Shown: piece by piece, positions 50,752-60,939 of the stretch
Numbering within the stretch: position 1 is the stretch's first letter
Layout of the letters: the number at the start of each line of letters is the position of its first letter
Assembly: GCA_937930635.1 (NCBI GenBank)
Contig: CALHCF010000003.1
Coordinates: 330,272-394,271, forward strand
Direction of reading: 5' to 3'
Origin: an uncultured Rhizobiaceae group bacterium
GTDB lineage: Bacteria; Pseudomonadota; Alphaproteobacteria; Rhizobiales; Rhizobiaceae
DNA length: 64,000 bases
Notes under the pieces: generated by a model
The model's input: the letters and a program-made list of their open reading frames with translations, nothing else
Database searches by the model: none
What the model was told of the DNA's origin: nothing
Position numbers and translations under genes: made by a program

Positions 50752-52134
50752 ATGTCTAAGAACACTAAACAAACCGCACGCATACCAGAAGAAGCTCTCA
50801 CCGGCAGTTTGCGCGAATATCGCGTACCGGAAGGCGGGCACCTTATCGAGCGTGTCAAAAACTTCTATGGCTGGCAGAATCTGCGCCGCGAGCACAATCT
50901 TTGGCCCTACGCCAAATCAACATCATCTGCACCGCGCACACACACAACGGCCCTGACGGATGCCGGACAGAAGCTAGCCGGTGTCAACTTTGCATCGCAG
51001 GACTATCTCAGCCTTGCTTCGCATGACCGCGTTAAAGAAGCAGGCGCCCGCGCCATCAAAGATTACGGCGTACACAGTGCCGGTTCAGCAGCCCTGCTGG
51101 GCAACACCAGCGGCTCTCTGGCTCTTGAAAAAGAAATCAGCGACTTCCTTTTCGGTCGCGAGACAATTTTGTATCCAACCGGTTGGTCTGCAGGTTTTGC
51201 AGCCGTTCAGGGGCTGGTTCGTCCCGACGACCACATCGTTATGGATGTTCTTGCTCACTCCTGTCTTCAGGAAGGTGCACGCGCTTCAACGCAAAACGTC
51301 CATTTCCATGGTCACCTCAACACCCGTGCTGTTGAGCGTCGCCTGCAGCGCATCCGCGCCAACGATACAAAGAACGGCATTCTGGTTGTTACTGAAAGCC
51401 TGTTCTCAATGCATTCTGACACGCCGGATATCGGTGTTCTGCGTGCACTTTGTGACGAATATGATGCACAACTGCTTGTCGATTGCGCCCATGACTTTGG
51501 ATCAATCGGCGATGCGGGATTGGGCCATCTGGGCTTGCAGAACATGGTCGACAGCGCCGATGTCATTATTGGATCGTTCTCAAAGACTTTTGCATCAAAT
51601 GGCGGTTTCATCAGCGTCAAAGACATCGAAACCTCAGAATATCTGAAATACTATTCGGCCACACAAACCTTCTCTAACGCTTTGTCGCCGGTACAGTCTG
51701 CGGTGGTTTTGGAAGCTTTCAAGATCGTTCGCTCGAAAGAAGGCAAGGATCGCCGTCTCAATCTCATGAACAACGTGCTTTATATGCGCGCCGAAATGGA
51801 AAAGGCAGGTCTGGAAACACTTGGTGATCCATCTGCGATTGTTCCGGTTCGCGTTGGTGCAGAGGGTCTCGCCCGTATTGCATCACGCAACCTCAGCAAT
51901 CTGGGTGCAATTGCAAACCTCGTGGAATACCCAGCTGTGCCACAGGGTGGTGCCCGCTTCCGCGTCCAGGTCATGTCTGATCACACGACGAGTGACATCG
52001 ACAAACTCGTTGTCCTGATGCTGCAGGCCATGAAAGATGCTGAGATTGAGTACCGCACTTACCGCGAGGACGAAAACTCCAGCATCCACACTCCGACTAT
52101 CTCAATGGATGAACCCGCAAGCCGCGCCGCTTAA
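50752..52134 (+). CDS. alpha-oxoamine synthase family PLP enzyme
   Basis: FASQDYLSLASHDRVKEAGARAIKDYGVHSAGSAALLGNTSGSLALEKEISDF ... GSFSKTFASNGGF PLP lysine motif. Confidence 0.88.
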   Translation: MSKNTKQTARIPEEALTGSLREYRVPEGGHLIERVKNFYGWQNLRREHNLWPYAKSTSSAPRTHTTALTDAGQKLAGVNFASQDYLSLASHDRVKEAGARAIKDYGVHSAGSAALLGNTSGSLALEKEISDFLFGRETILYPTGWSAGFAAVQGLVRPDDHIVMDVLAHSCLQEGARASTQNVHFHGHLNTRAVERRLQRIRANDTKNGILVVTESLFSMHSDTPDIGVLRALCDEYDAQLLVDCAHDFGSIGDAGLGHLGLQNMVDSADVIIGSFSKTFASNGGFISVKDIETSEYLKYYSATQTFSNALSPVQSAVVLEAFKIVRSKEGKDRRLNLMNNVLYMRAEMEKAGLETLGDPSAIVPVRVGAEGLARIASRNLSNLGAIANLVEYPAVPQGGARFRVQVMSDHTTSDIDKLVVLMLQAMKDAEIEYRTYREDENSSIHTPTISMDEPASRAA

Positions 52135-52169
52135 GGCGCAGTTTGCAAACTTTGTGAGGGAATAAAAAC

Positions 52170-52562
52170 ATGACCAAACAAAACCGTCTTCTTGCCGTTG
52201 ATGATGATGTAACATCAGCCGAGTTGATCGTCCGCGTTGCAGAACGTTGCGGTTACGAAGGTTTCGCCACTTCAGATTCTCGTGGTGTTACCAATCTGGC
52301 CAATGCGTTGCAGCCTGATGTCATGGCTATCGATGTCAACATGCCGAACATTGATGCCCGCGGCCTGCTCGAGCTTCTTTCAGAAGCTGGTTACAAGGGC
52401 CACATTTTCATCGCCAGCGGATCTGATCCCGAAGTTTTGCGCGAGACACAGAAATTTGGGCAGTCAAAAGGACTGTCCATACCTTTCGTCATGCAGAAGC
52501 CTCTGGACTTCGCGCAATTGCGTAGGAACCTGATAGAGCGGGAGTTGTCCGAGGCCGCATGA
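52170..52562 (+). CDS. single-domain response regulator receiver
   Basis: LLAVDDDVTSAELIV...VMAIDVNMPNID...FVMQKPLDF. Confidence 0.9.
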   Translation: MTKQNRLLAVDDDVTSAELIVRVAERCGYEGFATSDSRGVTNLANALQPDVMAIDVNMPNIDARGLLELLSEAGYKGHIFIASGSDPEVLRETQKFGQSKGLSIPFVMQKPLDFAQLRRNLIERELSEAA

Positions 52563-52594
52563 ACCAACGCTCTCTTCCTGAGTAACAATCAAGA

Positions 52595-52628
52595 GGCTGC
52601 AGTCTGAATAAGACTGCAGCCTTTTTTG
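52595..52628 (+). terminator. Rho-independent terminator
   Basis: GGCTGCAGTCT-gaat-AAGACTGCAGCC then T6. Confidence 0.9.
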
Positions 52629-52737
52629 TTGCATCATCGCCCACATCACATCCCGGTATCAAACCAAACAGGAGATGTCTGTCCGATGATAACCGAACAC
52701 ATAAATCTGCAAATGCAGCGGCTCGCCCATAGCGCGA

Positions 52738-53103
52738 TTACACAGCATCCGGCTTGTGCTGAAGAATATTAAGAAGTCGCCCGGCCGGATCCCGGACAAA
52801 GAACCGACGGACACCCCAAGGCTCGTCCCTCAACTCCAGCACAATCTCGTGCCCGGCGCGTTGCGCCCGTCGAAAAACCGCATCCACATCATCCACCTCG
52901 ATTGACACATCAGGAACGGCGACATCATCACCGTTTTGCGACAGGACATTGATCTGAGGTCTGGCAGCAACACCACCACTTGCAAAAGTTACTATCCACC
53001 CCTGATCCATGACGACTTCCAGACCCAGGATCTCCTGATAGAAGATGCCTGCCTTTTGGGGCGTCTCAAAATGAAGGTTCGGCACAATGCGCAACACTGT
53101 CAT
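52738..53103 (-). CDS. VOC family protein
   Basis: LRIVPNLHFETPQKAGIFYQEILGLEVV...FFVRDPAGRLLNILQH. Confidence 0.88.
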   Translation of the reverse strand: MTVLRIVPNLHFETPQKAGIFYQEILGLEVVMDQGWIVTFASGGVAARPQINVLSQNGDDVAVPDVSIEVDDVDAVFRRAQRAGHEIVLELRDEPWGVRRFFVRDPAGRLLNILQHKPDAV

Positions 53104-53277
53104 GCGCAAAAGCTAACACGACGCCGCAATCGAGTCAGCAATCGCGTTCGAAATGGGGACTGTCCAGATATCAAAACGACAAACGGCCCCAATTCAAACA
53201 TTAGCGGACCGCTCAGGAAGTCAGAATATCAGGTGGACAGATACCGGATTTCAGCAGGACTTTTGAAACAACAGCGC

Positions 53278-53649
53278 TTAAGCGGGTTGAGCGGCGCAAC
53301 GTTCCATTTTTGCAAGGAGACGAGGGAGATCCACCGGCTTGGTATCAAAATCAATACAGCCGGCCTCAAACGCTTTCTTGCGATCCGTCTCGAACGCGCT
53401 GGCGGTAAGAGCGATAATAGGAATATTGACGGTGTCAGGATTGGCCTTGATACGCCGGGTGGCCTCGCAACCATCCATCTCCCCCAGACCGATATCCATC
53501 AAAATAAGGTCTGGCTGCAAATCCTGGGCTGCCTGGATACCGCTTGGGCCATCCACAGCAAAGCGAACAGTATACCCGCGGCGCTCAAGACGACGGCCCA
53601 ACACATCACGGTTGACTGCATTGTCTTCGATTACCAGTACCAATGTCAT
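53278..53649 (-). CDS. DivK-like single-domain response regulator
   Basis: VLVIEDNAVNRDVLGRRLERRGY...DLILMDIGLGEMDGCEATRRIK...TKPVDLPRLL. Confidence 0.9.
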   Translation of the reverse strand: MTLVLVIEDNAVNRDVLGRRLERRGYTVRFAVDGPSGIQAAQDLQPDLILMDIGLGEMDGCEATRRIKANPDTVNIPIIALTASAFETDRKKAFEAGCIDFDTKPVDLPRLLAKMERCAAQPA

Positions 53650-53729
53650 AACTACGCTCTCTATCCTGCTCTAATTCAGTTTCTAGGCCCCACAACACCT
53701 TGTCGAAAGCAATCTTTCTCGAAGGGCGC

Positions 53730-55694
53730 TTATCCGGTCATTTTCGTCTCATCATCACCGGAAGGCTCAAAAATATCTTCTATCAATGCACGCAACTTGC
53801 CAGCATCAAGCGGCTTTTCGAGAAAGCCTGACGCCTTATGTCGACGCGCTTTCTCCCGATTGTCGTTATTGCTGATCATAATGACCGGAATATTGGACGT
53901 ATCGGCATCCGCTCGAAGTGTTTCTATCACATCCCAGCCATCGAGGCCCGGCATCAGTACATCAACCAGAATTGCGACAGGCTGCGAATTTCGCGCCACT
54001 TCCAGGGCGACTTCAGGCGCATCAGTTGTAATCGCCTTGTAACCCTCACGCTCCAGCATACGTTCCGAGACTTCCAGAAAATCAGGATCGTCGTCGATCA
54101 CCAGAATGCTGGGTTGATCTCCACGCGTATCGGCCGATGCACCAATTTTCCGCAAATCCTGAATTGCTTCATCGAGCTGCGTCTCATCAGCGCCGTCTTG
54201 GACTTCATGATTCAACTGGGCGGAGTCTTGCTGTTCGCCGATAGCATTGGATTCAGTCTCCTGATCATCATCGCTTTGAGGAAGCTCAGCAACATTTGCC
54301 GGCAGGTGAATGGTGAAACACGAACCCTCTCCAAGCTGACTTTCAAGCGTAATTTCACCCCCCATGAGACTACACAGGTTCTGGCTCAAAGACAGACCCA
54401 GACCGGTGCCACCGAACTTCGCTGTAATAGAGGCATTTGCCTGGGAGAAGTTACGGAAGAGGTTGTTCATGTTCTCATCAGAAATGCCAACGCCCGTATC
54501 GCGAACAGCGATGGTAATCCAATCCTGGCCATCCCGCTCGATCCGGTTGATAGAAAGGGTAATCTGACCATTTTGCGTGAACTTTGCGGCATTCGACAGC
54601 AAATTGAGTACAGACTGCCGAAGCTTGGTTGCGTCCATCCGCACTTCACCAAGATCCTCACCCTTCTCCAGGACAAAGGCATTGGTGTTCTTTGCAGCAA
54701 GCGGGCGCGATGTCGCTTCAACCTCATAGACAAAGTTATCCAGATCGAAGGTCTCAAGATAGAGATCCGCCTTGCCTGCCTCGATTTTGGAAATATCGAG
54801 AATGTCATTGACCATCGCCAGCAGGTGTTTGCCGGCAGCTGAAATTTTCTGCAAATCAGCGATTTCCTCACCACGACCGTCAAGTTCTGCGTCTTCCAGC
54901 AGAATTTCACTATAGCCCAGCACCGCGTTCAGCGGGGTTCTCAATTCGTGGCTCATATTGGCCAGAAAGTCAGACTTCGCATTGTTTGCACGCTCAGCAT
55001 CATCTTTGGCATCGGTCAGCTGCTCCAGCGTTTCCTGATGTCGGTCAATTTCCTTGAGCAGCTCAGACTGAGAGTCCACCACACTCGAATAATAGCTCGC
55101 CATCAGGAAGATGTAGATTGCGGCAGATAATGTGGAGACCATCGCAACATCCACCATCGACGATAGCGGAATATGAATAGGAAACGAGTTGTCCAACTTA
55201 TAGGCCCCGTAGAAGAGGCCCAGGCTGACAACCAGTTGCGAGAAAATAATGACACGGGTCTTCATACCGGATCCCAGGTAGAAGAACGCCAGAAGCGGGA
55301 TAACCAGCACCCACATCAGGAAGGGCGAAGAGGCACCGCCATAGTGATACGACCCCCAGAGGATCGCGAAGGTCAGATTCTGAACTGAAATGAGAGCCAG
55401 AAGGAAGTATGACTTCTGGAAGATTTTCAGGGCAATCGGAAACAACCAGAACGCCGTAATCGAGCCAGCAAGAATCCACACATGCGGAGAAGGCTGAGGG
55501 TCGTTCAGGAAGAGATAAATCGTGATCGGGTGCGCGATCAGAGGGCCAAACAGATGGCTTATCAAGAACATACGGACATTTTTGTAGTCCGAAATGTTGT
55601 CCTTCATATGCTCTGGTGTCAGCCAGTAAAGAAGCTTGTTCACCTGATCGATAAGCATATTCATTGCCACAGTCCCATGCGCAAAAATTCCCAA
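53730..55694 (-). CDS. hybrid sensor histidine kinase (six predicted N-terminal TM, HK, REC)
   Basis: SDFLANMSHELRTPLNAVLGYSEIL; GTGLGLSLSQNLCSLMGG; ILVIDDDPDFLEVSERMLEREGY...LVDVLMPGLDGW. Confidence 0.95.
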   Translation of the reverse strand: MGIFAHGTVAMNMLIDQVNKLLYWLTPEHMKDNISDYKNVRMFLISHLFGPLIAHPITIYLFLNDPQPSPHVWILAGSITAFWLFPIALKIFQKSYFLLALISVQNLTFAILWGSYHYGGASSPFLMWVLVIPLLAFFYLGSGMKTRVIIFSQLVVSLGLFYGAYKLDNSFPIHIPLSSMVDVAMVSTLSAAIYIFLMASYYSSVVDSQSELLKEIDRHQETLEQLTDAKDDAERANNAKSDFLANMSHELRTPLNAVLGYSEILLEDAELDGRGEEIADLQKISAAGKHLLAMVNDILDISKIEAGKADLYLETFDLDNFVYEVEATSRPLAAKNTNAFVLEKGEDLGEVRMDATKLRQSVLNLLSNAAKFTQNGQITLSINRIERDGQDWITIAVRDTGVGISDENMNNLFRNFSQANASITAKFGGTGLGLSLSQNLCSLMGGEITLESQLGEGSCFTIHLPANVAELPQSDDDQETESNAIGEQQDSAQLNHEVQDGADETQLDEAIQDLRKIGASADTRGDQPSILVIDDDPDFLEVSERMLEREGYKAITTDAPEVALEVARNSQPVAILVDVLMPGLDGWDVIETLRADADTSNIPVIMISNNDNREKARRHKASGFLEKPLDAGKLRALIEDIFEPSGDDETKMTG

Positions 55695-56020
55695 CCTCTC
55701 TAGGTTTAAGAAAACTTCCTTAATTTTCGGCTAAATGAGCGCGTTGAGAGCATTTTGACGAGTTGAGACAAACTGTCTCATCAGGCTTGTTGCAATCCGG
55801 CACCCCTGCCCCCGAAATATCAGGCTGAAGAAATAAAACCGCATGCTCATGAACAGCTATTTACTGCGCCATGGACAGCATGAAAGCGGCTGGCTTACAT
55901 GAACAAAGTATTATAGAAGCGACCCCGGCATCACTTAATTCAGCTTGCCACAACGCTCACGATGCCGTTCAGTGCGGGGCCAACCCGACGGTATTCAGTT
56001 TACAGGGTATTCCTTCGTCA

Positions 56021-57190
56021 ATGCGTCTTGTTATTACCGGAGCATCGGGGTTTATCGGCCAACAAATAATTCCTCTGCTATCTCGCGAAGGTCTTCCTCT
56101 GCTTTTGGTCGGGCGTGACGTTGAGTATTTGCAGCAGCTCTTCCCGCAATTTTCCTGCCTTGAATATAAAGACCTTGAACAATCCCTGGAAGAATCGGAC
56201 TCGTTGCTGCACCTGGCTGTCATGAACAATGATCAGGAAGGAACCCTTGAAGATTTCCGGCAGGTTAATGTTGAACTGCTGAAACAGGTGCTCGAAATGA
56301 GCAAAAGAGCAGGCATTCAAAAATTTCTCTATCTGGATACCGTTCATTCAAACAACCCCACGACATCATACAGCATATCCAAATCCGAAGCCGTCAAGAT
56401 CATCGACGCCGAGAAAGATCTGTCGGTAAAAAAAATAACGATTCCAGCAGTCTACGGCGATGCACAATTTAAGGGGCGCTTGTCATTGATCAACAAGATT
56501 CCCGCTTTCCTGCGGACCCCGATCTTCCAGATATTGCGCAGCATGAAGCCGACCATTCATGTCAACAAGGTTGCGCAGTCGATCCTGGAACACCTTGAGG
56601 ACAGCAGACCAAGCCCTGAAACGATTTCAGACGAACAGCAGGGCAACTGGTTCTTCCATATCGGCAAGCGAGCCGTAGATTGGGGGTTTGCTCTCATCAT
56701 AGTCGTTTTGTTCTGGTGGTTGCTTGTGGTTATCTGGGTGGCGATCAAGCTGACCGCTCGGGGAACACCCATCTTTGCTCAGGAACGTGTGGGGCAGTTT
56801 GGGGAATCATTCACCTGCTACAAGTTCAGAACAATGAAGCCGGAAACCCGGCAGGCCGGAACCCATGAGATCCCGGTAGACAGTGTTACGCGTATTGGCC
56901 GGTTTTTGCGTCGGGCCAAGCTCGACGAACTCCCCCAGGTGCTCAATATCATGAGGGGAGAACTGAGCCTCGTTGGACCACGCCCCTGCCTTCCGTCTCA
57001 GACCGAGTTGATCACAGAGCGCCAAAAGCGAGGGGTCTTTAATGCCATGCCGGGTATCACTGGATACGCTCAGGTGCGCAAATGCGACATGAGCGAACCT
57101 GAGCGTCTGGCGAAGCTTGACCAGGAATATCAGTCATTGAAAACACTGCCGCTTGATCTGATAACGATAATGCGAACCGTATCAGGCTAG
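56021..57190 (+). CDS. fusion: NAD-dependent epimerase/dehydratase domain + polyprenyl-phosphate sugar transferase
   Basis: N-term MRLVITGASGFIGQQIIPLL; C-term FKRAVDW-like, CYKFRTMKPETR, RRAKLDELPQVLNIMRGELSLVGPRP. Confidence 0.88.
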   Translation: MRLVITGASGFIGQQIIPLLSREGLPLLLVGRDVEYLQQLFPQFSCLEYKDLEQSLEESDSLLHLAVMNNDQEGTLEDFRQVNVELLKQVLEMSKRAGIQKFLYLDTVHSNNPTTSYSISKSEAVKIIDAEKDLSVKKITIPAVYGDAQFKGRLSLINKIPAFLRTPIFQILRSMKPTIHVNKVAQSILEHLEDSRPSPETISDEQQGNWFFHIGKRAVDWGFALIIVVLFWWLLVVIWVAIKLTARGTPIFAQERVGQFGESFTCYKFRTMKPETRQAGTHEIPVDSVTRIGRFLRRAKLDELPQVLNIMRGELSLVGPRPCLPSQTELITERQKRGVFNAMPGITGYAQVRKCDMSEPERLAKLDQEYQSLKTLPLDLITIMRTVSG

Positions 57191-57287
57191 CACGTCCGAT
57201 AGAAGCATCTATACGCCTCGCCCGTGCCGACATTCAGCATAGCCCAACTGGCGTCAGCAAAAGCCCAAAACACCTTAGGGTCAGGAC

Positions 57288-58373
57288 CTAGCTTGCACCC
57301 CGGTCTGAACCATAAAGCGGGGAAATCAGATCGCGCCCATCAAATGTCAGTTCCACCGGCGCTCGGGCCAATGTGTCGACGTCGAGGTCTGCAAATCTCT
57401 TCTGCTCAAGTGCCTCCAGATAGAATGCCTCGTACTCCGCCAACTGTTGAGACCATGCAGTCCGTTTCCTTCTTTCACGACTGGACGGCCATCCCAAATT
57501 CGACAAACGCTGTCTCAAAGCCTGCTTGAGACCTCGCGCGGACATTGACTTGCCACTCCCCGACCGTCCATCAATTGCGCGCTCCAGGCCGATCGCCGAA
57601 AACGCCTCAACATAGAGGGCACGATATGAGGGATGGTATGGGGAAGCCTCCCTGCCCCACGGTTTGTGGTAATTGGTGAAATGATAGAAGCAGGGCCTGA
57701 AAGTCTCTTCGAACCCGAAATTCAGGATCGGATACTGGAAATTCCAGCATGGGCTGAGTTCGGTCCACCTGTTGCGGAAAACGAAGTTTAGAAAGTCCTG
57801 GTCAAACATCCGTGTTTTCTGCCCAAACGAGGCATGATGGCTCTTGAGCTCGTTGACAAAATCGATCTCAAGCCATTTCTTCACATCGATGACAAGGACA
57901 CCTGAATTCAGATACCGGGAACCTTCCAGCCCAATTGAGCTTAGCCATTGCTTGGTTTCGATATCGGTTCCAAGCAAATACTTTCCCACCACGCCGCAAT
58001 CATGAACAGCACCCAGTCCCGCTGGCAGGTCTATCGACCAGATCAGATCGGGCATTTCTTTCACATAAATATCGGCGTCAAGATAAATAACCCGATCGTA
58101 GTGTTTGAGAAACTGAGGCGCAAAGAGGCGCATATAGATGATGGCGGGCCATTTCTCAGAGCTTGGCAACCCTGTCGGCAAGTGCCGGGACAACAGGTTA
58201 TGGTGGTAGGAGACCCGGTTTGGCAGGTTAGAATACCCGGCAAGATCGACACCGGTTTCCGATTCCTCAAAAATATGAACATCGACACCAAAACACCGGG
58301 CAATCCGCGCGGCCTGCGCAAAAGCCACATCAGCAAATTTCTGGTTTACGACAAAAAAAACAGCAGTTTTCAT
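57288..58373 (-). CDS. glycosyltransferase family 8-like protein
   Basis: YDRVIYLDADIYVKEMPDL, YLNSGVLVIDVKKW, DQDFLNFVF. Confidence 0.85.
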   Translation of the reverse strand: MKTAVFFVVNQKFADVAFAQAARIARCFGVDVHIFEESETGVDLAGYSNLPNRVSYHHNLLSRHLPTGLPSSEKWPAIIYMRLFAPQFLKHYDRVIYLDADIYVKEMPDLIWSIDLPAGLGAVHDCGVVGKYLLGTDIETKQWLSSIGLEGSRYLNSGVLVIDVKKWLEIDFVNELKSHHASFGQKTRMFDQDFLNFVFRNRWTELSPCWNFQYPILNFGFEETFRPCFYHFTNYHKPWGREASPYHPSYRALYVEAFSAIGLERAIDGRSGSGKSMSARGLKQALRQRLSNLGWPSSRERRKRTAWSQQLAEYEAFYLEALEQKRFADLDVDTLARAPVELTFDGRDLISPLYGSDRGAS

Positions 58374-59182
58374 TTCCAGGCTTTTGGAACCGCATATATC
58401 CAATGCATGTCGTGACCGCGAAATTCGCTCAATACAACAAACCTGTCGAGTTCTACCAAATGGGCAAGTTCCGGGAATGCCCTGTGATCACGAACCTGCT
58501 GATGAATAACCTCGACATCATGAGTTTCTTCCATGGCCGCCACCAGGTTTTCCGTAACATTGGGAACGTTCATGTCGTGACATTCCACCAGGAAGAGTGA
58601 CTTTTGAATCTCATCCGGCTTCATCAACGCGATCCGTTCTTCACAACCTTCACAGTCGACGATAAAAGCCGGTCGCTCAAACCGGCTCAAATCGATATCG
58701 GATTTTTCCGACTCAAAGTTGAAATGCTGTGAGACACTGATCTCCACCTGATTTCCGGTCATGCATTTGTTGAGCGCAGGCAATGCATTCTTGTCTATGT
58801 CAAAAGTAAAAACCGAACAGTCCGGCAGCCGCCTCTTCAAACCAATCGCATAGTAACCTTCCGAGGCTCCAATATTGACGGCACAGTCCGGTTGCAGTCC
58901 GACAATTTCCTCCAGTGCCGGAAACAGCTCCGCCTCATAGGCCCCAATAAGCTTGGCGACGATGTCGTAATCACTCCACGTTCCCGAGTCCGGTAATTTC
59001 AGCCCCTCAAAGGGGCCGCGTTGCACAACATAGTCAAGCTTTTCCGCGATTGGCGGACACACAACGGTCTTACGCTCAAGTGCGACGCTGTTGAGAATAC
59101 TGCCACCCTGGTTCTTCTGCTTTCTATGAGCCCGAAAACCTAACGGAGAGAGGAGCGCATTGAGTATTTTTCTTCGTGCCAC
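58370..59182 (-). CDS. FkbM-like SAM methyltransferase
   Basis: AVNIGASEGYYAIGLKRRLPDCSVFTFDIDKNALPALNKC; FIVDCEGCEE. Confidence 0.7.
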   Translation of the reverse strand: MARRKILNALLSPLGFRAHRKQKNQGGSILNSVALERKTVVCPPIAEKLDYVVQRGPFEGLKLPDSGTWSDYDIVAKLIGAYEAELFPALEEIVGLQPDCAVNIGASEGYYAIGLKRRLPDCSVFTFDIDKNALPALNKCMTGNQVEISVSQHFNFESEKSDIDLSRFERPAFIVDCEGCEERIALMKPDEIQKSLFLVECHDMNVPNVTENLVAAMEETHDVEVIHQQVRDHRAFPELAHLVELDRFVVLSEFRGHDMHWIYAVPKAWK

Positions 59183-59379
59183 TCAGGCCTGCCTTGTCTG
59201 TTTTTTGCACCGCACAATGCGGCTGTCTGATCTTCTTATGACAGGCGCCGCCAAGGGCGCAAAGTCTGTTATTGAGGAATTGCCATCCGCCCAGCAATTT
59301 TTTGCATGAAGACCCATCTTTAAGCTTTCAATTGAAGCAAAAAGAGCATACATCAACCCCCGTCGCAAAGCGGCCTTAT

Positions 59380-59456
<77 letters not shown>

Positions 59457-59542
59457 ATATCTCGGTATTCATACACGCAATCACAGCAAGTGACCCCCGG
59501 TCGCGTATGCGCATATTGGTTTCATTGGCGGGTGTCGGTATT

Positions 59543-60871
59543 TTACTTTGAACCTGAAGTGAGCTCCAAAGCCTCTGATAAATACGTGTTGCGGGCTGTG
59601 GCGTTGATCTCGGATTCGGCCAAAGTTCTCAGCGTCTTTATTTTTTCCTGCACCACGTCTTTACCCAACACAGACAGATGATCGAGAAGTTCAAGCTTCC
59701 ATTGCAAATCGACAGCTGCAAGTGCTGCCACTTCAAGGGCATCGGCTCCCCCGGCAAGCTCGGCCATTTGCCGGGCGCGACTTTCAGTTGAGAGGGTTCC
59801 CAGATTGGTGGGATTGCCATCATACCAACCCAGTGTTCCAACGGCATAGGCGCGGGCAGACCACGAAACCTTGCCGTAAAACTCTTTCAGCCAGGGTTTG
59901 TCAGCCAGATGGTCGGGCAAGGTGATGGATGATGCAATGTCATCCATCGACAAACCCGCATCCATCGCATCGGCGGTATAGCGCATGACGTGCAGGATCG
60001 CGTCCCGTGTTGAGGTCAAAACATCATGAACATTTCTGCGGCCGAAGACCGGTCGCGTATGTCCAGGCGCAAGAACTTCCGCCCCCAGGTCCGCCAACAA
60101 ACTCAATGAATCCGCCCAGGCCTGAAAGTCACGATAGGGCGTTCCCCGGATCGCATAGAGGTTGGGAAAGGCATGGTACCAATTGTCCCCGCAAAACAGG
60201 ATTTTGCGGTCGGGAAGCCAGACCACCATATGATCATCTGTCTCACCGGGCGCATGGATCAGGTCAGCGGAAAGACCATCCAGATCGATATGACGGTCTT
60301 CAACTTCCAGAACTGTGGGCGCGCGGAAACCAGCGCCAAGCCCTTCCATTGGTCGGTCCCCCGGCCCACATCCAAGACTTATCCTCTCTTCGGGGGACAG
60401 CCCCATGCCAAACTGCGCGCGCGTGCGGCGGGCAAGCGCCTTGTTTGGGGCAATAGCATCACCATCCACCGCGATGAGATCCGAACTGAATTTGTGGCTC
60501 GCATGAATGGCCGCGCCGCCATCTGAAAACACGGTCGCGCCTGAAATATGATCCCGGTGCGAGTGGGTATAGATAATTCGACTGATCGGTTTACTGGAAC
60601 ACTTGCGGAACTCAGCCAAAATATTCTGGGCTGCCCTCGTTGACTCAGACGTATCAATGATGGTGGCGCTGTTCAATCCTTCAATCAAATGCACATTCGA
60701 TGCCGCATAACCCACAGCGGTCCAGATACCATCGTCAAGTTCGATGATATCCCGCGCGGTCTGGGAACTGTGAGCAACAAGGTCAGGGTTTGGCATCGAG
60801 GCAGTCTCCAAACTTTTCCGTTTGAGTAAAGACCTTATTGCCTTGAACATAAGGTCACAAAAGACAGTCAA
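59543..60871 (-). CDS. MBL-fold metallohydrolase (alkylsulfatase-like)
   Basis: IIYTHSHRDHISGATVFSDGGAAIHAS, HAPGETDDHMVVWLPDRKILFCGDNWY. Confidence 0.88.
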   Translation of the reverse strand: MTVFCDLMFKAIRSLLKRKSLETASMPNPDLVAHSSQTARDIIELDDGIWTAVGYAASNVHLIEGLNSATIIDTSESTRAAQNILAEFRKCSSKPISRIIYTHSHRDHISGATVFSDGGAAIHASHKFSSDLIAVDGDAIAPNKALARRTRAQFGMGLSPEERISLGCGPGDRPMEGLGAGFRAPTVLEVEDRHIDLDGLSADLIHAPGETDDHMVVWLPDRKILFCGDNWYHAFPNLYAIRGTPYRDFQAWADSLSLLADLGAEVLAPGHTRPVFGRRNVHDVLTSTRDAILHVMRYTADAMDAGLSMDDIASSITLPDHLADKPWLKEFYGKVSWSARAYAVGTLGWYDGNPTNLGTLSTESRARQMAELAGGADALEVAALAAVDLQWKLELLDHLSVLGKDVVQEKIKTLRTLAESEINATARNTYLSEALELTSGSK

Positions 60872-60939
60872 ACCATCAGGCTGGCAGTTGGGTCTTCGCG
60901 TCAGTCCCCCGCCCCAGCCACGGCCACGTCAGGTCAGGG

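Noticed and set aside
52936-54842. Long + strand ORFs of 368 aa and 334 aa
   Set aside because: Antisense to the VOC, receiver and hybrid kinase genes; compositions look like out-of-frame translation and no family motifs are seen.
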